This document shows, piece by piece, positions 1-7,631 of a stretch of DNA of 23,094 nt. Origin of the DNA: Leptobacterium sp964389205 (GTDB taxonomy: Bacteria; Bacteroidota; Bacteroidia; Flavobacteriales; Flavobacteriaceae). The DNA lies in the NCBI GenBank assembly GCA_964389205.1, contig CAYMDH010000052.1:1-23094 (forward strand), written 5' to 3'. Made by a program: the position numbers and the translations under genes. Numbering within the stretch: position 1 is the stretch's first letter; every line of letters begins with the position of its first letter. Below the pieces are notes generated by a model that was given only the letters and a program-made list of their open reading frames with translations, was not told the origin of the DNA and did no database searches.

Positions 1-406
1 ATCTATTAGATACACTAACACTACTGGGAGTGTTTGGGTTTGCACTTACCGTATAATTAGCCGTTCTTGCCGGACCCCAACAAGAATTAAAAATATTATA
101 AGCCCTCACATATCTTCTAGTACCACTGGTGACTGTTAAACTTGTCCCTGGATTTGAAAAACTAGTACCATTACTACTGGTCTGCCAGTAGTGAAATACA
201 TCCGGCTGGTTATCATTGGCTGTTAATAAGGTGGCGCCACAACTATTACTTACTGAGACAGAACTCGGAGGACTCGGAGGACAAGCCGTCGCTCCGCCTC
301 CGCCTCCAAAACCACCAAATTGTGCATTTACTGCGCTCGTTATAAAAAGTAATAACACTCCTAAAAGGAGCTTTCGTTGTTGTATATCTATAGATCGTGT
401 TTTCAT
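1..406 (-). CDS. Secreted protein, N-terminal 135 residues; probable start of a DUF6443/RHS-type giant protein (runs off the window)
   Basis: The reading frame opens at an ATG at 406 and stays open to base 1, so only the N-terminus is present. Residues 1-29 form a signal peptide ending near VNA/Q. A glycine run (FGGFGGGGG) follows, then a Cys-containing beta module with the pattern SCGATLLT...YWQTSSNGTS...RRYVRAYN...CWGPA. A second copy seems to begin at the edge (PSSVSVSN after PPSSVSVSN). Cysteine/Trp modules of this type precede the DUF6443 and RHS parts of large flavobacterial surface proteins, which is the basis of the call; DUF6443 itself would lie outside the window. It starts 10 nt after the lipocalin-like gene and is probably co-transcribed with it and the RHS gene. 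It could instead be another repeat-bearing surface protein. Confidence 0.6.
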   Translation of the reverse strand, partial: MKTRSIDIQQRKLLLGVLLLFITSAVNAQFGGFGGGGGATACPPSPPSSVSVSNSCGATLLTANDNQPDVFHYWQTSSNGTSFSNPGTSLTVTSGTRRYVRAYNIFNSCWGPARTANYTVSANPNTPSSVSVSNR

Positions 407-416
407 AGTTGTAAGG

Positions 417-872
417 TTAGAGTTTGTTAAAATGCCACTGAGTGATCATGCTCTTGGTATCTGCCGCCACTATTGGTATGAGCGTTAGAGTAGTAGCACT
501 TAAATTCGATAATTGATACTCGAATACAGTCCCGGCTTGATCTATGATCTTTAAAAGAGTACCTTGCAATTGCCAAGTGCCACTGGTGGCTCTTCCATCG
601 GAAAGGGTCGTTCTATAATTTCCACCCGCCTGAAAATGCATCTGCCTACCACTATATACTGCTACCAGTTTGGAGCGAAGGGCCGGAATCGTATCTATCT
701 GTTTTTGAAACATCGGATCAATACTGGTAAAGGATACCCCGTCATTAAATACCCAATCGCCTATTAGGTTGTCTACACTTGTTTGGGCCTGTAATTTATC
801 TTGTGAAAGTCCTACTAGTAATAACATTACTAGCATAAGCAAACCTCTTGCTGTTTTGATATCTATTTTCAT
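417..872 (-). CDS. Exported lipocalin-like protein
   Basis: 151 residues from the ATG at 872. The frame is open further upstream to 938, but that start would overlap the RHS gene by 50 nt, and the 872 ATG has the same ACACCAATGAAA context as the RHS start. A signal peptide covers roughly residues 1-29 (MLVMLLLVGLSQ core, cleavage near LQA/Q). The mature part has the lipocalin-like pattern: LIGDWVF at the start, then GNYRTTLSDG, SGTWQLQGTLLKI and a closing TQWHFNKL strand. Such small beta-barrel proteins usually sit in the periplasm or on the outer membrane; no ligand can be assigned. It lies 16 nt after the RHS gene and 10 nt before the partial surface protein, so the three are probably one transcription unit. 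Placement between two RHS-type genes suggests an accessory role in their export or folding, which is inference. Confidence 0.65.
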   Translation of the reverse strand: MKIDIKTARGLLMLVMLLLVGLSQDKLQAQTSVDNLIGDWVFNDGVSFTSIDPMFQKQIDTIPALRSKLVAVYSGRQMHFQAGGNYRTTLSDGRATSGTWQLQGTLLKIIDQAGTVFEYQLSNLSATTLTLIPIVAADTKSMITQWHFNKL

Positions 873-888
873 TGGTGTCTTTTTTGTT

Positions 889-3800
889 TTAGTTAGTGCC
901 TTTGTAGTGATACTCGTTTTCTGAGACAATGTTCCCATCTTGATCTTTTACCCGTTTTAATCGATTGTACTGATCATACTCATAGCTCATGGTATACCCG
1001 CTTGGATCTGTCATACTGGTTACTCCCACTAGTGGGTTGTACACATAGGTGCTGATCATCGCTGTTGGTAGACTACTTCTAAGGGTTTCAATGGCAGTTA
1101 GATTGCTTTCATTGTAGGTTTTTAGTATCGCGACTGAGATACCAAGGGCGGTTGCTATCGCTGCATAACTAGCATTCTCGATCTTAGCGATCGGGAATTT
1201 CTTATTATACCCCCAGATATAAGAAATCCTTGCTCCATCTGCTCTGGATACTTCTAATGGGTTGCCATTATCGTCATAACTATGATAAGTAAGCCTGTCT
1301 TCTAAGGTATTGGTGGTCCCTTTTTGCGTATGTACCTGTTCTGGAAGTACTACATTATTCCCCCAATCTTTAAAGAGTGTTCTCTGGGTACTAAGCAGCA
1401 CCCCATCTCTATAGGTTTCACTTTGAATGGGCTGTGCTAATCGATGTTGACTTGTCAAACCTAACTTTTCTATGGCTGCTTTTTGTGGGATACTTAGTCC
1501 AGCTAGATCAGCTACATCATCTGGATAATAGACCTTAGAAACAAGCGTGCCAGTTCTACTATCAGTAACTTCGGTTCTGGTTACCTGCAAATGAAGTGGA
1601 TTGTCATAATAATACTTCGTGATTTTTTCTACAGGGTTTAAACCGTCTTCATCGTAGAATCGCTCCGTACTCTCTTCCATATAATACCGCTCCGAAACAT
1701 GGTCGTATTGTAACATATCTACATATTCTACAATGGGCTGCTGATCAAACTCTGATAGTACAGTACCTGTAGATCTACCGTAACAAGGATGATTTACATA
1801 CACCGTTTGATTGTTGTGACCGTCTGCTATGCATTCTACAGTAGTATCTCCTTGAGTCTTCCAAAAATGATCATGATTAGCCATACATCTTCTATAAGGA
1901 TAGCGTTTGGAGGTATCTGAAACGCTGCACACATAATCTGGTGTTAATTGTTGAGAGCCTGCAATATTCAGGATTCTACTAGCTACATAATTTGGTATTT
2001 GATACCTAAAACCAGTATCTTCTACATAGACGTTTTCCTTTTCATAAAGACGCGTAAAACTACCTCCCGTTTCCTTTTTAAAAGAAGTCATCTTCTTTTC
2101 CATTCCATTATTGGCAGCATCCTGATTGGTAACAAAAATGGGTTGACTATACTCTCCACTGCCCCATATGGCTCTATTGGTGCTTAGCTGGTTGATGATA
2201 TATTCATATTCCATAGCTCCAGCTTCAAAATTATCGCCACCAATACTGGTAGTTACATATGGGTAATAAATCATAGAGCCGCGCTGATCTACAATAGAGG
2301 TGGCCGTATTAGAACTTAAGTTGGAGTAATAACAAAACTTAAATGAAGTACCTATACCGTTTACACCTACACCACAAGATACATATTGACGTGACTCATT
2401 TAAGTAATCTGGATCTAACCATTTTCTACCCGAAGACTGTGATAGATTATCCATCTTAGCATAATAGTATCGCATCGTAGTGGTCTGCCCGCTTATAGGA
2501 TCTAAAGCTTCTGTTTTCTGTACGCGCATTCCTGGACCCGGATGATTGGCCTGTACACTTACCATATCATAATACCGTAGCTGTGCCAGGTAATGAAGCC
2601 CTCCGCCGTTAGTGGTAATAGTAAGCCGATAGCTATGGTTCTTTTCTAAAGTGACATCATGGTTTACCGATCCCTTCTCGGTTACTCCAAGGGTAACAAC
2701 TGTCTGATTCGTGGTAAGATCGGTAAGTGTTATAGTACCTGTGCCTGTACAACCATTACAATTAAAATTCCCTAGATCGCTATACCCTGTGATGGTGGTG
2801 GAATAATTATTAGAAGCCTGATAATTAGTACTGGTAGTAAAAGTGACACTATTACTAAAACCAGTAGTTCCATCTGTATTTACCTGATGGGTGGTATCTG
2901 TATAACTGGGTTTTTCTCCATAATACGTATTTGGCTCATAAATAAGATTGGTATGCCCTCCCGTAGGGTAGGTCACCTTTTCTAAGAGTCCATAACCTGT
3001 ATAGGTTGAATTAATTTCTCTATCAGCTCCTAACACACCAGAGACATTGTTCCATAGCTCATGATTAGGACGTATCAGTAAGTTACTATTATTAGTAACC
3101 CCATTGTAAAAACCCCAATGATCCTGACCATAGGTGAGCCTTGCTGGGAAACTATTTCTGTTTTTATACTCAAATTCATAGCGTTGATTTGGGTCTTTAT
3201 GCCTTACTGATTGTAAAAAGCTGCGATCATTAGCTGTAAAATTATACGAAAGATCAAAGCGTTCTATAATAGTATTAGATTGATCTTTTACTTGAATGTT
3301 CTGTAATAGTTTATAGCCTGTTACTTCTGGATGTGACAAGTTGGATTGTAAACTCACTACTCCATCATGAGGGTTGTTGGAACTAATTCCACTAAGGCGA
3401 AGCCCTGTTACAGTCATTACCTGATCGCAATTACTATAGCTATCAGCTGGACAAGAACAATCGCCTGTACCCTCTTCTCCGGTTAAATTGGCAAGGCTTT
3501 GGGTCTTGCCAACAGTATACCGATAACTATAGTTGGTATAGTTAAAGGTAATCTGATCGCCAAAGGGATGCGTAATGGTTTTTAAATACCAAGCTGTGAT
3601 TGGGCTCAGTGGTGGATTTGAAGCATTCCCTCCGGCGCAACTATTCTCATTACGGGTGATCTCTACAGCAGAAAACTCATACGCCACCCCATCAGGTGCC
3701 GTAATGGTAAACACCTTACTACTAGCAGCACCTGTAGAGGTAATCTTTACCGGAGCACTATGGTTTAAAAGTGCAATCTTTCCGCGTCCATCAATGACAA

Positions 3801-4317
3801 AGCGGCCACTGGCACCTTGAAAATTAAAATTATAAATATCGTGCTCGCCATCTATGGTACCATCGGCCTGATTAAATATAAAACTTGAAACCACAGGAGG
3901 TACATTGGATAGACTATTAGAAGTTATATAATCATCGATTTGTTTGTCTGGAAAATCTTGAGGACTCCCATTAAACTCATCAGCACTCCCACGAGTCGTT
4001 CTAGTAATAACACCGCCTATATTTAAGTTCCAACCCAGTCCTACCCAACTAGAGAGCTGATCTACTCGTATTCCACTATTGCTATAGCTTAACGATATAG
4101 GTACTGATAAGTATTTGGTACTATAGGTATATAAGGGAATATTCATATTAGGGCTGCCGTTAAACATCCCTACTGGAATCTCTCCAAACTTACCCAGTTC
4201 AAAAGCCGTAGGAGATGGGGGTGTGATAGCTGGTAATTGACTTGGGTCTTGGGCCTTGGCTCCTTGATTAAAAAATAGCAATAGAAAGCCTATTACCAAT
4301 AAATATGCTCTTTTCAT
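889..4317 (-). CDS. Secreted RHS-type (YD-repeat) protein, N-half form without a full core
   Basis: 1142 residues with a signal peptide at 1-22 (ends GAKA/Q). The N-terminus carries the hallmark of Bacteroidota RHS proteins: GKFGEIPVGMFNGSPNMNIPLY, PISLSYSNSGIRVDQ, WVGLGWNLNIGGVITR and a following RGSADE. The middle is a long beta-rich region with a Cys-rich stretch around residues 800-850. Only the last ~100 residues show YD-like repeats (YDDNGNPLEVSRADG; TDPSGYTMSYEYDQYNRLKR), and the protein ends soon after at KGTN. It therefore lacks the long repeat shell, the HINT or aspartyl self-cleavage site and the variable toxin tail of full RHS effectors. In this phylum such short RHS proteins commonly precede a longer RHS/DUF6443 gene, which fits the partial gene at 1-406. 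No clean promoter motif was found in the 272-nt AT-rich upstream gap (4318-4589). Confidence 0.8.
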   Translation of the reverse strand: MKRAYLLVIGFLLLFFNQGAKAQDPSQLPAITPPSPTAFELGKFGEIPVGMFNGSPNMNIPLYTYSTKYLSVPISLSYSNSGIRVDQLSSWVGLGWNLNIGGVITRTTRGSADEFNGSPQDFPDKQIDDYITSNSLSNVPPVVSSFIFNQADGTIDGEHDIYNFNFQGASGRFVIDGRGKIALLNHSAPVKITSTGAASSKVFTITAPDGVAYEFSAVEITRNENSCAGGNASNPPLSPITAWYLKTITHPFGDQITFNYTNYSYRYTVGKTQSLANLTGEEGTGDCSCPADSYSNCDQVMTVTGLRLSGISSNNPHDGVVSLQSNLSHPEVTGYKLLQNIQVKDQSNTIIERFDLSYNFTANDRSFLQSVRHKDPNQRYEFEYKNRNSFPARLTYGQDHWGFYNGVTNNSNLLIRPNHELWNNVSGVLGADREINSTYTGYGLLEKVTYPTGGHTNLIYEPNTYYGEKPSYTDTTHQVNTDGTTGFSNSVTFTTSTNYQASNNYSTTITGYSDLGNFNCNGCTGTGTITLTDLTTNQTVVTLGVTEKGSVNHDVTLEKNHSYRLTITTNGGGLHYLAQLRYYDMVSVQANHPGPGMRVQKTEALDPISGQTTTMRYYYAKMDNLSQSSGRKWLDPDYLNESRQYVSCGVGVNGIGTSFKFCYYSNLSSNTATSIVDQRGSMIYYPYVTTSIGGDNFEAGAMEYEYIINQLSTNRAIWGSGEYSQPIFVTNQDAANNGMEKKMTSFKKETGGSFTRLYEKENVYVEDTGFRYQIPNYVASRILNIAGSQQLTPDYVCSVSDTSKRYPYRRCMANHDHFWKTQGDTTVECIADGHNNQTVYVNHPCYGRSTGTVLSEFDQQPIVEYVDMLQYDHVSERYYMEESTERFYDEDGLNPVEKITKYYYDNPLHLQVTRTEVTDSRTGTLVSKVYYPDDVADLAGLSIPQKAAIEKLGLTSQHRLAQPIQSETYRDGVLLSTQRTLFKDWGNNVVLPEQVHTQKGTTNTLEDRLTYHSYDDNGNPLEVSRADGARISYIWGYNKKFPIAKIENASYAAIATALGISVAILKTYNESNLTAIETLRSSLPTAMISTYVYNPLVGVTSMTDPSGYTMSYEYDQYNRLKRVKDQDGNIVSENEYHYKGTN

Positions 4318-4589
4318 TGGTGTGTGTATTTTAAATTAATTTTGATTAGTATGAAGGTTTGAGGGAATAATCCTCATGTTTATTGAGTAAATATATAAAA
4401 TATTATACGTAAAAGATGTATTATCTTATAAAATATTTTAATTTAATTTTGTAAGTTATTGTAAGATTAATCGTCTAACGTAGGATTGACAATACTTAAG
4501 GTGGGTTTATAACTCCCGAAATTTTATTGTTTTTATTTCCATTTTTTCTAACTTTTTTATCTTTTTGAAGATTGTTTTTTATCTTACTA

Positions 4590-5267
4590 TTAATAAATCG
4601 TACCCTTATCATCTAGTTTACTTAAAAGCAGTCCATATTCTACGATGGATATACTACGAGAGTCTCCCCATAATTTTGTTTTAAAAAGCACCATTTCAGT
4701 AGTGTCTTTTGCATATTTTTTTATACTGAATATCACATTATTTGATCTATATAATTTCTCAAAAGATGCATCGTATAGTTTACATGCTTTTTTTCCATAG
4801 AGTACATATATTGTTTCCATTTCATTACTTTTTAGTGCCATGGGGGAATCGTTAAATAAATGATCATGAACTTCTGGATATAAAGGTATTGGAGTATTAT
4901 TAGTATTTATAGGGGTAAACAATATTCGTGTTTTTAAAGCGTAACTAAAAGTGCCTGCGCTTAAGGTTTCAAATATCGTTTGTACTTCAGCTTTACTACT
5001 ACCAATCACATGAATACAAATAAGCCCGTTTTTACGAGCTAAGAACGGATCTATTTCTATAGGAAGGTTCCATCCTTTTAATACCCATACATTAAAGGCT
5101 GGGTAAACAGGTAAAAATAGTGTATGAGAATAATTGGAAGCCATACAAAAATAACCTTTGTCACTTATATCATATACAGCATATTCTTTGGATTCCATAA
5201 GCATGGTTTTTTCGCAAAGCGTACATACTGTGATGTAATCCCATTTAATTAAATTTATATTCTGCAT
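4590..5267 (-). CDS. Unknown two-module protein; fused paralogue of the genes at 5604-6294
   Basis: 225 residues from the ATG at 5267. In-frame ATGs also exist at 5300 and 5312, but 5267 aligns exactly with the start of the paralogue (MQNINLIKWDYITVCTLCEK here, MKDIELDVLDFITVYSLCEK there). Module 1 (about 1-150) shares CEKT, EY.VYD, FLP...AF..WVLK.W.LP and PLYP with the 154-residue protein. Module 2 (about 151-225) shares TIYVLYGKKAC.LYD.SF.KLY, LWG.SR and EYG with the 74-residue protein. No signal peptide or membrane segment is seen, so it is probably cytoplasmic. I do not recognise the family. The Met that starts module 2 in the split copy is kept inside this protein (SNE-MET), which suggests the two forms arose by gaining or losing a stop between modules. 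Small genes next to RHS clusters are sometimes immunity proteins, but nothing here proves that. Confidence 0.7.
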   Translation of the reverse strand: MQNINLIKWDYITVCTLCEKTMLMESKEYAVYDISDKGYFCMASNYSHTLFLPVYPAFNVWVLKGWNLPIEIDPFLARKNGLICIHVIGSSKAEVQTIFETLSAGTFSYALKTRILFTPINTNNTPIPLYPEVHDHLFNDSPMALKSNEMETIYVLYGKKACKLYDASFEKLYRSNNVIFSIKKYAKDTTEMVLFKTKLWGDSRSISIVEYGLLLSKLDDKGTIY

Positions 5268-5380
5268 ACAATCTTCAAAACAAGATGTTATCGTTTTCAT
5301 AGATAAAATCATTATTATTTATAGTATCTTGAGTTAGACAATTGTTTTTATATAATCTTTATTAGTACTCTTCTTTTAAA

Positions 5381-5436
5381 ATACAGCGCAACCTTCTTAT
5401 TATTGGCGGGGGGCATTCCAACGAGTTGCGCTATAT
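5381..5436. repeat. Compound inverted repeat with GC-rich core
   Basis: Outer arms AGCGCAAC (5385-5392) and GTTGCGCT (5425-5432) are perfect. They extend to 12 bp with one mismatch (5381-5392 and 5425-5436). An inner stem TTGG (5403-5406) pairs with CCAA (5418-5421) around an 11-nt loop with six consecutive G. The unequal spacers (10 nt and 3 nt) make a bulged two-stem fold. It is GC-rich inside a very AT-rich gap, lies upstream of the fused paralogue gene and may be part of its leader or a terminator of the upstream unit. Confidence 0.55.
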
Positions 5437-5547
5437 TTCACCATTAACAGTAACTATGAAAAAAAATTAAAGCGTATAAAAAGACAACTATAGTTTTTTA
5501 AGACTAGTGTACTATCGGTTTATACCCAATCTTCTTTTTAACTATAC

Positions 5548-5571
5548 GGGCGTTGCCTTTTTTAATCGCCC
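5548..5571 (-). terminator. Weak terminator-like stem-loop after the split paralogue genes
   Basis: GGGCG (5548-5552) pairs with CGCCC (5567-5571) across a 14-nt loop, starting about 33 nt beyond the stop of the 74-residue gene. On the minus strand no strong U-run follows, so it may only partly terminate or may protect the 3' end. Confidence 0.35.
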
Positions 5572-5603
5572 ATTATCAACTTAAAAAAACTGTGAAAATT
5601 CAT

Positions 5604-5828
5604 TTACTCTTTTTTATCATCTAATGTTTTCTTTAGCATTCCGTACTCTGGTGCTGTTATTTTTCTGGAACCTCCCCATAGATTCATTTTATTTACCATT
5701 TCAAGTGCATTATCTTTCCTGTACATTGTTATATCAAAATCTATATCTCTAGCTGTATAAAGTTTCTTAAAACTTTCATCGTATAACTCACAGGCTTTTT
5801 TACCATACAGCACATAGATAGTTTTCAT
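5604..5828 (-). CDS. Unknown 74-residue protein; split-off module 2 of the paralogue pair
   Basis: Begins MKTIYVLYGKKACELYDESF and ends LDDKKE. It matches module 2 of the fused protein at 4590-5267 along its full length (TIYVLYGKKAC.LYD, KLY, LWG.SRKI..PEYG). The ATG follows the upstream stop by one base (TAA-A-ATG), so translation is probably coupled to the 154-residue gene. The protein is charged, with no signal peptide or membrane helix, and looks like a small alpha/beta cytoplasmic domain. Function unknown. As this domain exists both free and fused, the two modules very likely act on or bind each other. Confidence 0.7.
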   Translation of the reverse strand: MKTIYVLYGKKACELYDESFKKLYTARDIDFDITMYRKDNALEMVNKMNLWGGSRKITAPEYGMLKKTLDDKKE

Positions 5829-5829
5829 T

Positions 5830-6294
5830 TTAATTATAACTACCTATTGTATTTGTATCACTAATCTCTTTGTACTCCAACAATTTGTTATGATGCAAAT
5901 CAGGATATAGAGGCTTTAAAACATGGGCTGTGTCCTTAATAGTATATAGCATGACAGATTTTAATAAAGTATCAAATTGTCCTGCGCCTAAGTTTTCTAA
6001 AGCATCTTTTATAATTACTTTGCTCTCTCCAAAAAGATTGACATATAGTTTTCCATTCTTTTTATAAGGTATAGTGTCTATAACAAAAGGAAGCTCCCAA
6101 TCTTTTAATACCCATGTATGAAATGCGGTATCTATAGGAAGAAAATAAGTATGCGTATGATCTGCCGCCACTAGATAAAAACCATCGCCACTCATATCAT
6201 ACACAGTATATTCTACAGCTTGCATTTTTAAGGTTTTCTCACAGAGTGAATACACGGTTATAAAATCTAATACGTCTAACTCAATATCTTTCAT
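5830..6294 (-). CDS. Unknown 154-residue protein; module 1 of the split paralogue pair
   Basis: Begins MKDIELDVLDFITVYSLCEK. It aligns with module 1 of the fused protein through CEKT, EYTVYDMS, FLP.DTAFHTWVLKDWELP and KPLYPDL. The last ~20 residues (after PLYPDLHHNK) are longer than the linker in the fused copy and end in NTIGSYN and a TAA. That stop overlaps nothing and is one base before the next ATG. No export signal or membrane segment is visible. It follows a small membrane-protein gene by 24 nt and probably belongs to the unit starting at 6748. I do not recognise the family; the conserved aromatic-rich WVLK.W.LP stretch is its best handle. Confidence 0.7.
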   Translation of the reverse strand: MKDIELDVLDFITVYSLCEKTLKMQAVEYTVYDMSGDGFYLVAADHTHTYFLPIDTAFHTWVLKDWELPFVIDTIPYKKNGKLYVNLFGESKVIIKDALENLGAGQFDTLLKSVMLYTIKDTAHVLKPLYPDLHHNKLLEYKEISDTNTIGSYN

Positions 6295-6318
6295 ACTTTT
6301 TAAATAATAATTTATTTT

Positions 6319-6519
6319 TCACCATTCTTTATAAACAAAATCATCTATACTTTTTAATACAGGTTTCCATACCTTCCATTTTAATCTGTAATACAGCAGT
6401 AAGGAAACTAATGGGTTTTCATATAATATCATACCCGTTATAAAAAATAGTAGGTGTAAATAAGTTGATAAAAGGGTAACAAGTGGGGCTTGTTCAATCA
6501 TAATTTTGTTTTTAATCAT
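6319..6519 (-). CDS. Small hydrophobic, probably membrane, protein
   Basis: 66 residues if it starts at the ATG at 6519, which overlaps the preceding stop by 8 nt (GAATATGATTAA). Three ATGs at 6534-6528 and one at 6501 are alternatives. A hydrophobic stretch (LVTLLSTYLHLLFFITGMIL) and a second weaker one (ENPLVSLLLYYRL) precede a basic, Trp-rich tail (KWKVWKPVLK). One or two membrane helices are likely. It sits between a small HTH-like gene and the split paralogue genes on the same strand. No function can be given, and it might be a fortuitous frame, although the overlap with its neighbour favours a real coupled gene. Confidence 0.45.
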   Translation of the reverse strand: MIKNKIMIEQAPLVTLLSTYLHLLFFITGMILYENPLVSLLLYYRLKWKVWKPVLKSIDDFVYKEW

Positions 6520-6748
6520 ATTCGACATCATCAAATCTTTTATACATACCCATTCCCAAAAACAATTGATAAAGTATCTCTATTTCATCATCAGAAAATT
6601 TCCTATTCTTGGTACGATACCTATAAAAAACATCATTTTTCATTTTATTTTTTTTGATTATAAGATTCCATCGGATGTACTTATAATTCTTATCAATAAA
6701 CTCTAACACTAACTTCCGTTTTTCATCTATTGAAACATGGTCATACAT
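6512..6748 (-). CDS. Small basic protein, possibly HTH DNA-binding
   Basis: 78 residues, rich in Lys/Arg, beginning MYDHVSIDEKRKLVLEFIDK. The part from about residue 28 (KWNL-like WNLIIKKNKMKNDVFYRY, then NRKFSDDEIEILYQLF) resembles the helix-turn-helix plus C-terminal helix of small Cro-like proteins. That reading is pattern-based and uncertain. It is the first gene of the minus-strand group downstream of the control region at 6856-6918, with a leader of about 100 nt, and lies opposite the HTH-like gene at 6932. A divergent pair of small regulators around shared operators would resemble a phage or ICE lifestyle switch. The acidic end (RFDDVEYD) overlaps the next gene's start. Confidence 0.55.
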   Translation of the reverse strand: MYDHVSIDEKRKLVLEFIDKNYKYIRWNLIIKKNKMKNDVFYRYRTKNRKFSDDEIEILYQLFLGMGMYKRFDDVEYD

Positions 6749-6850
6749 AGGTTTTGTTCTTTTTACTACAATCCTTAATAGGGGGAAATAATTGGATGTG
6801 CATAATTAAGATTTGATTTTATTATGAAATATGTATTTTTACTAAGTTCA

Positions 6851-6918
6851 GCAATCAAATATAGCAATTATTGCAATTTATTGCAACTTTTAAATTAAAA
6901 AATTGCAAATATAGCAAT
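6851..6918. promoter_or_regulatory. Cluster of TTGCAA/GCAAT operator-like repeats
   Basis: CAAATATAGCAAT occurs twice (6856-6868 and 6906-6918, 50 bp apart). Between them TTGCAA, itself a palindrome, occurs at 6871-6876 and 6881-6886, ten bp (one helical turn) apart, and again at 6903-6908. GCAAT also occurs at 6851. The cluster lies between two divergent genes, one encoding an HTH-like protein, and covers the minus-strand promoter spacer. Confidence 0.55.
6856..6886 (-). promoter_or_regulatory. Promoter of the minus-strand unit starting at 6748
   Basis: Read on the minus strand: TTG (6886-6884), a 20-nt spacer, then TATATTTG (6863-6856). This fits the Bacteroidota sigma-A pattern TTG-N(17-23)-TAnnTTTG exactly. 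The start of transcription would fall near 6849, about 100 nt before the ATG at 6748. The spacer consists almost entirely of TTGCAA-type repeats, so a bound repressor would block it. Confidence 0.6.
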
Positions 6919-6931
6919 ATATATCAGAGTT

Positions 6932-7318
6932 ATGAGTAAAATGGATAAAGATGAATTTCTTAAGATCAAGGCATCAATCGGCTTCAGTTATGAAGAACTT
7001 GCAGGAGAGATTGGTAAAAGTATAAGTTCTCTTCAAAGTTATGGCTCTGGTTCTAAAATTCCTGATTCCGTAGCTATCATGATGCGTAATTTAGCTCATG
7101 ACAGCCCTAAACCTATTAAGAAGTCTACAGGAATTAATGTAAGAGACCATAAAACATTGACTTTATCCGAAATAGCCAATATTTGTTTGAGTCAAGAAAA
7201 CATTGAAGAGTTTTTGGAATTACCTGTAGTAAAAGCTGTTATTGAACTTAAGGTGATGGAATCTAAACTAAAATCTAAAGAGGAAGAATTTCTAAAAAAC
7301 CTTAAAAGCGAAAAATAG
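6932..7318 (+). CDS. HTH (XRE-like) transcriptional regulator, putative
   Basis: 128 residues; a second ATG three codons in (6941) is also possible. Residues ~8-60 read as an XRE-type helix-turn-helix: EFLKIKASIGFSYEELAGEI, GKSISSLQSYGSGSKIP, then IMMRNLAHD. The motif of a first helix, a 'S..ELA..IG' turn and a recognition helix with Ser/Gln is typical. The C-terminal half is helical and ends in a charged coiled coil (ESKLKSKEEEFLKNLKSEK) suited to oligomerisation. The gene lies 14 nt beyond the second CAAATATAGCAAT repeat and is divergent from the small gene at 6748, so autoregulation through the TTGCAA cluster is likely (inference). Its last 17 nt overlap the converging coiled-coil gene. 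Confidence 0.65.
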   Translation: MSKMDKDEFLKIKASIGFSYEELAGEIGKSISSLQSYGSGSKIPDSVAIMMRNLAHDSPKPIKKSTGINVRDHKTLTLSEIANICLSQENIEEFLELPVVKAVIELKVMESKLKSKEEEFLKNLKSEK

Positions 7319-7631
7319 ATACTTCTTTTAAGATAGCTTTAGCCTCCATTTTACTGTATTGGCTAACTTTTAATCGTTCCTGAAAAATTAATAAATTTAA
7401 TCGTTTGTTATATTCTGATAATAGTTTTTTTTGATCTCTTAATAGATCTAACATTTCTTTTTCTATTTCTATACTATACAATTCTTTATTTAGCCCGAAA
7501 ACTTCGGCTTCATATGAGCTTAGTAAGGCTGCATATTTTTCAGCTACAGCTTTTTTTGATAAACTATCGTTATTAAGTTCTGCTAAGAACCTATCCACTT
7601 CATCATTCAATAATTCAAGTGCTTTACTCAT
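7302..7631 (-). CDS. Coiled-coil protein of unknown function
   Basis: 109 residues, almost all helical with heptad-like leucine and charge spacing (EVDRFLAELNNDSLSKKAVA; LNKELYSIEIEKEMLDLLRD; QKKLLSEYNKRLNLLIFQER). No signal peptide. The start overlaps the end of the membrane-protein gene by 4 nt (ATGA), so the two are translationally coupled and probably interact; that membrane protein also ends in a cytoplasmic coiled coil. The 3' end overlaps the opposing HTH gene by 17 nt. Family not recognised. Confidence 0.6.
   Translation of the reverse strand: MSKALELLNDEVDRFLAELNNDSLSKKAVAEKYAALLSSYEAEVFGLNKELYSIEIEKEMLDLLRDQKKLLSEYNKRLNLLIFQERLKVSQYSKMEAKAILKEVSIFRF

Larger units (their letters stand above)
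5268..5603. other. Intergenic region with two hairpin-forming elements
   Basis: 336 bases with no credible gene on either strand. It holds a short GC stem-loop at 5548-5571 just beyond the 74-residue gene, and a larger compound hairpin with a GC-rich core at 5381-5436 upstream of the fused paralogue. The rest is AT-rich. No TAnnTTTG motif was found for the downstream gene. Confidence 0.6.

Noticed and set aside
216..767. Plus-strand open frames at 216-488 and 564-767
   Set aside because: They are antisense to the secreted minus-strand genes, and have Pro-rich or random composition with no motif or signal.
5381..5436. An integron attC site
   Set aside because: The arms break the RYYYAAC/GTTRRRY consensus and there is no integrase or second site; it is kept only as a structured repeat.
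6506..6706. Plus-strand 66-residue frame
   Set aside because: It is antisense to two overlapping minus-strand genes that have a good promoter; the composition is that of AT-rich noise.
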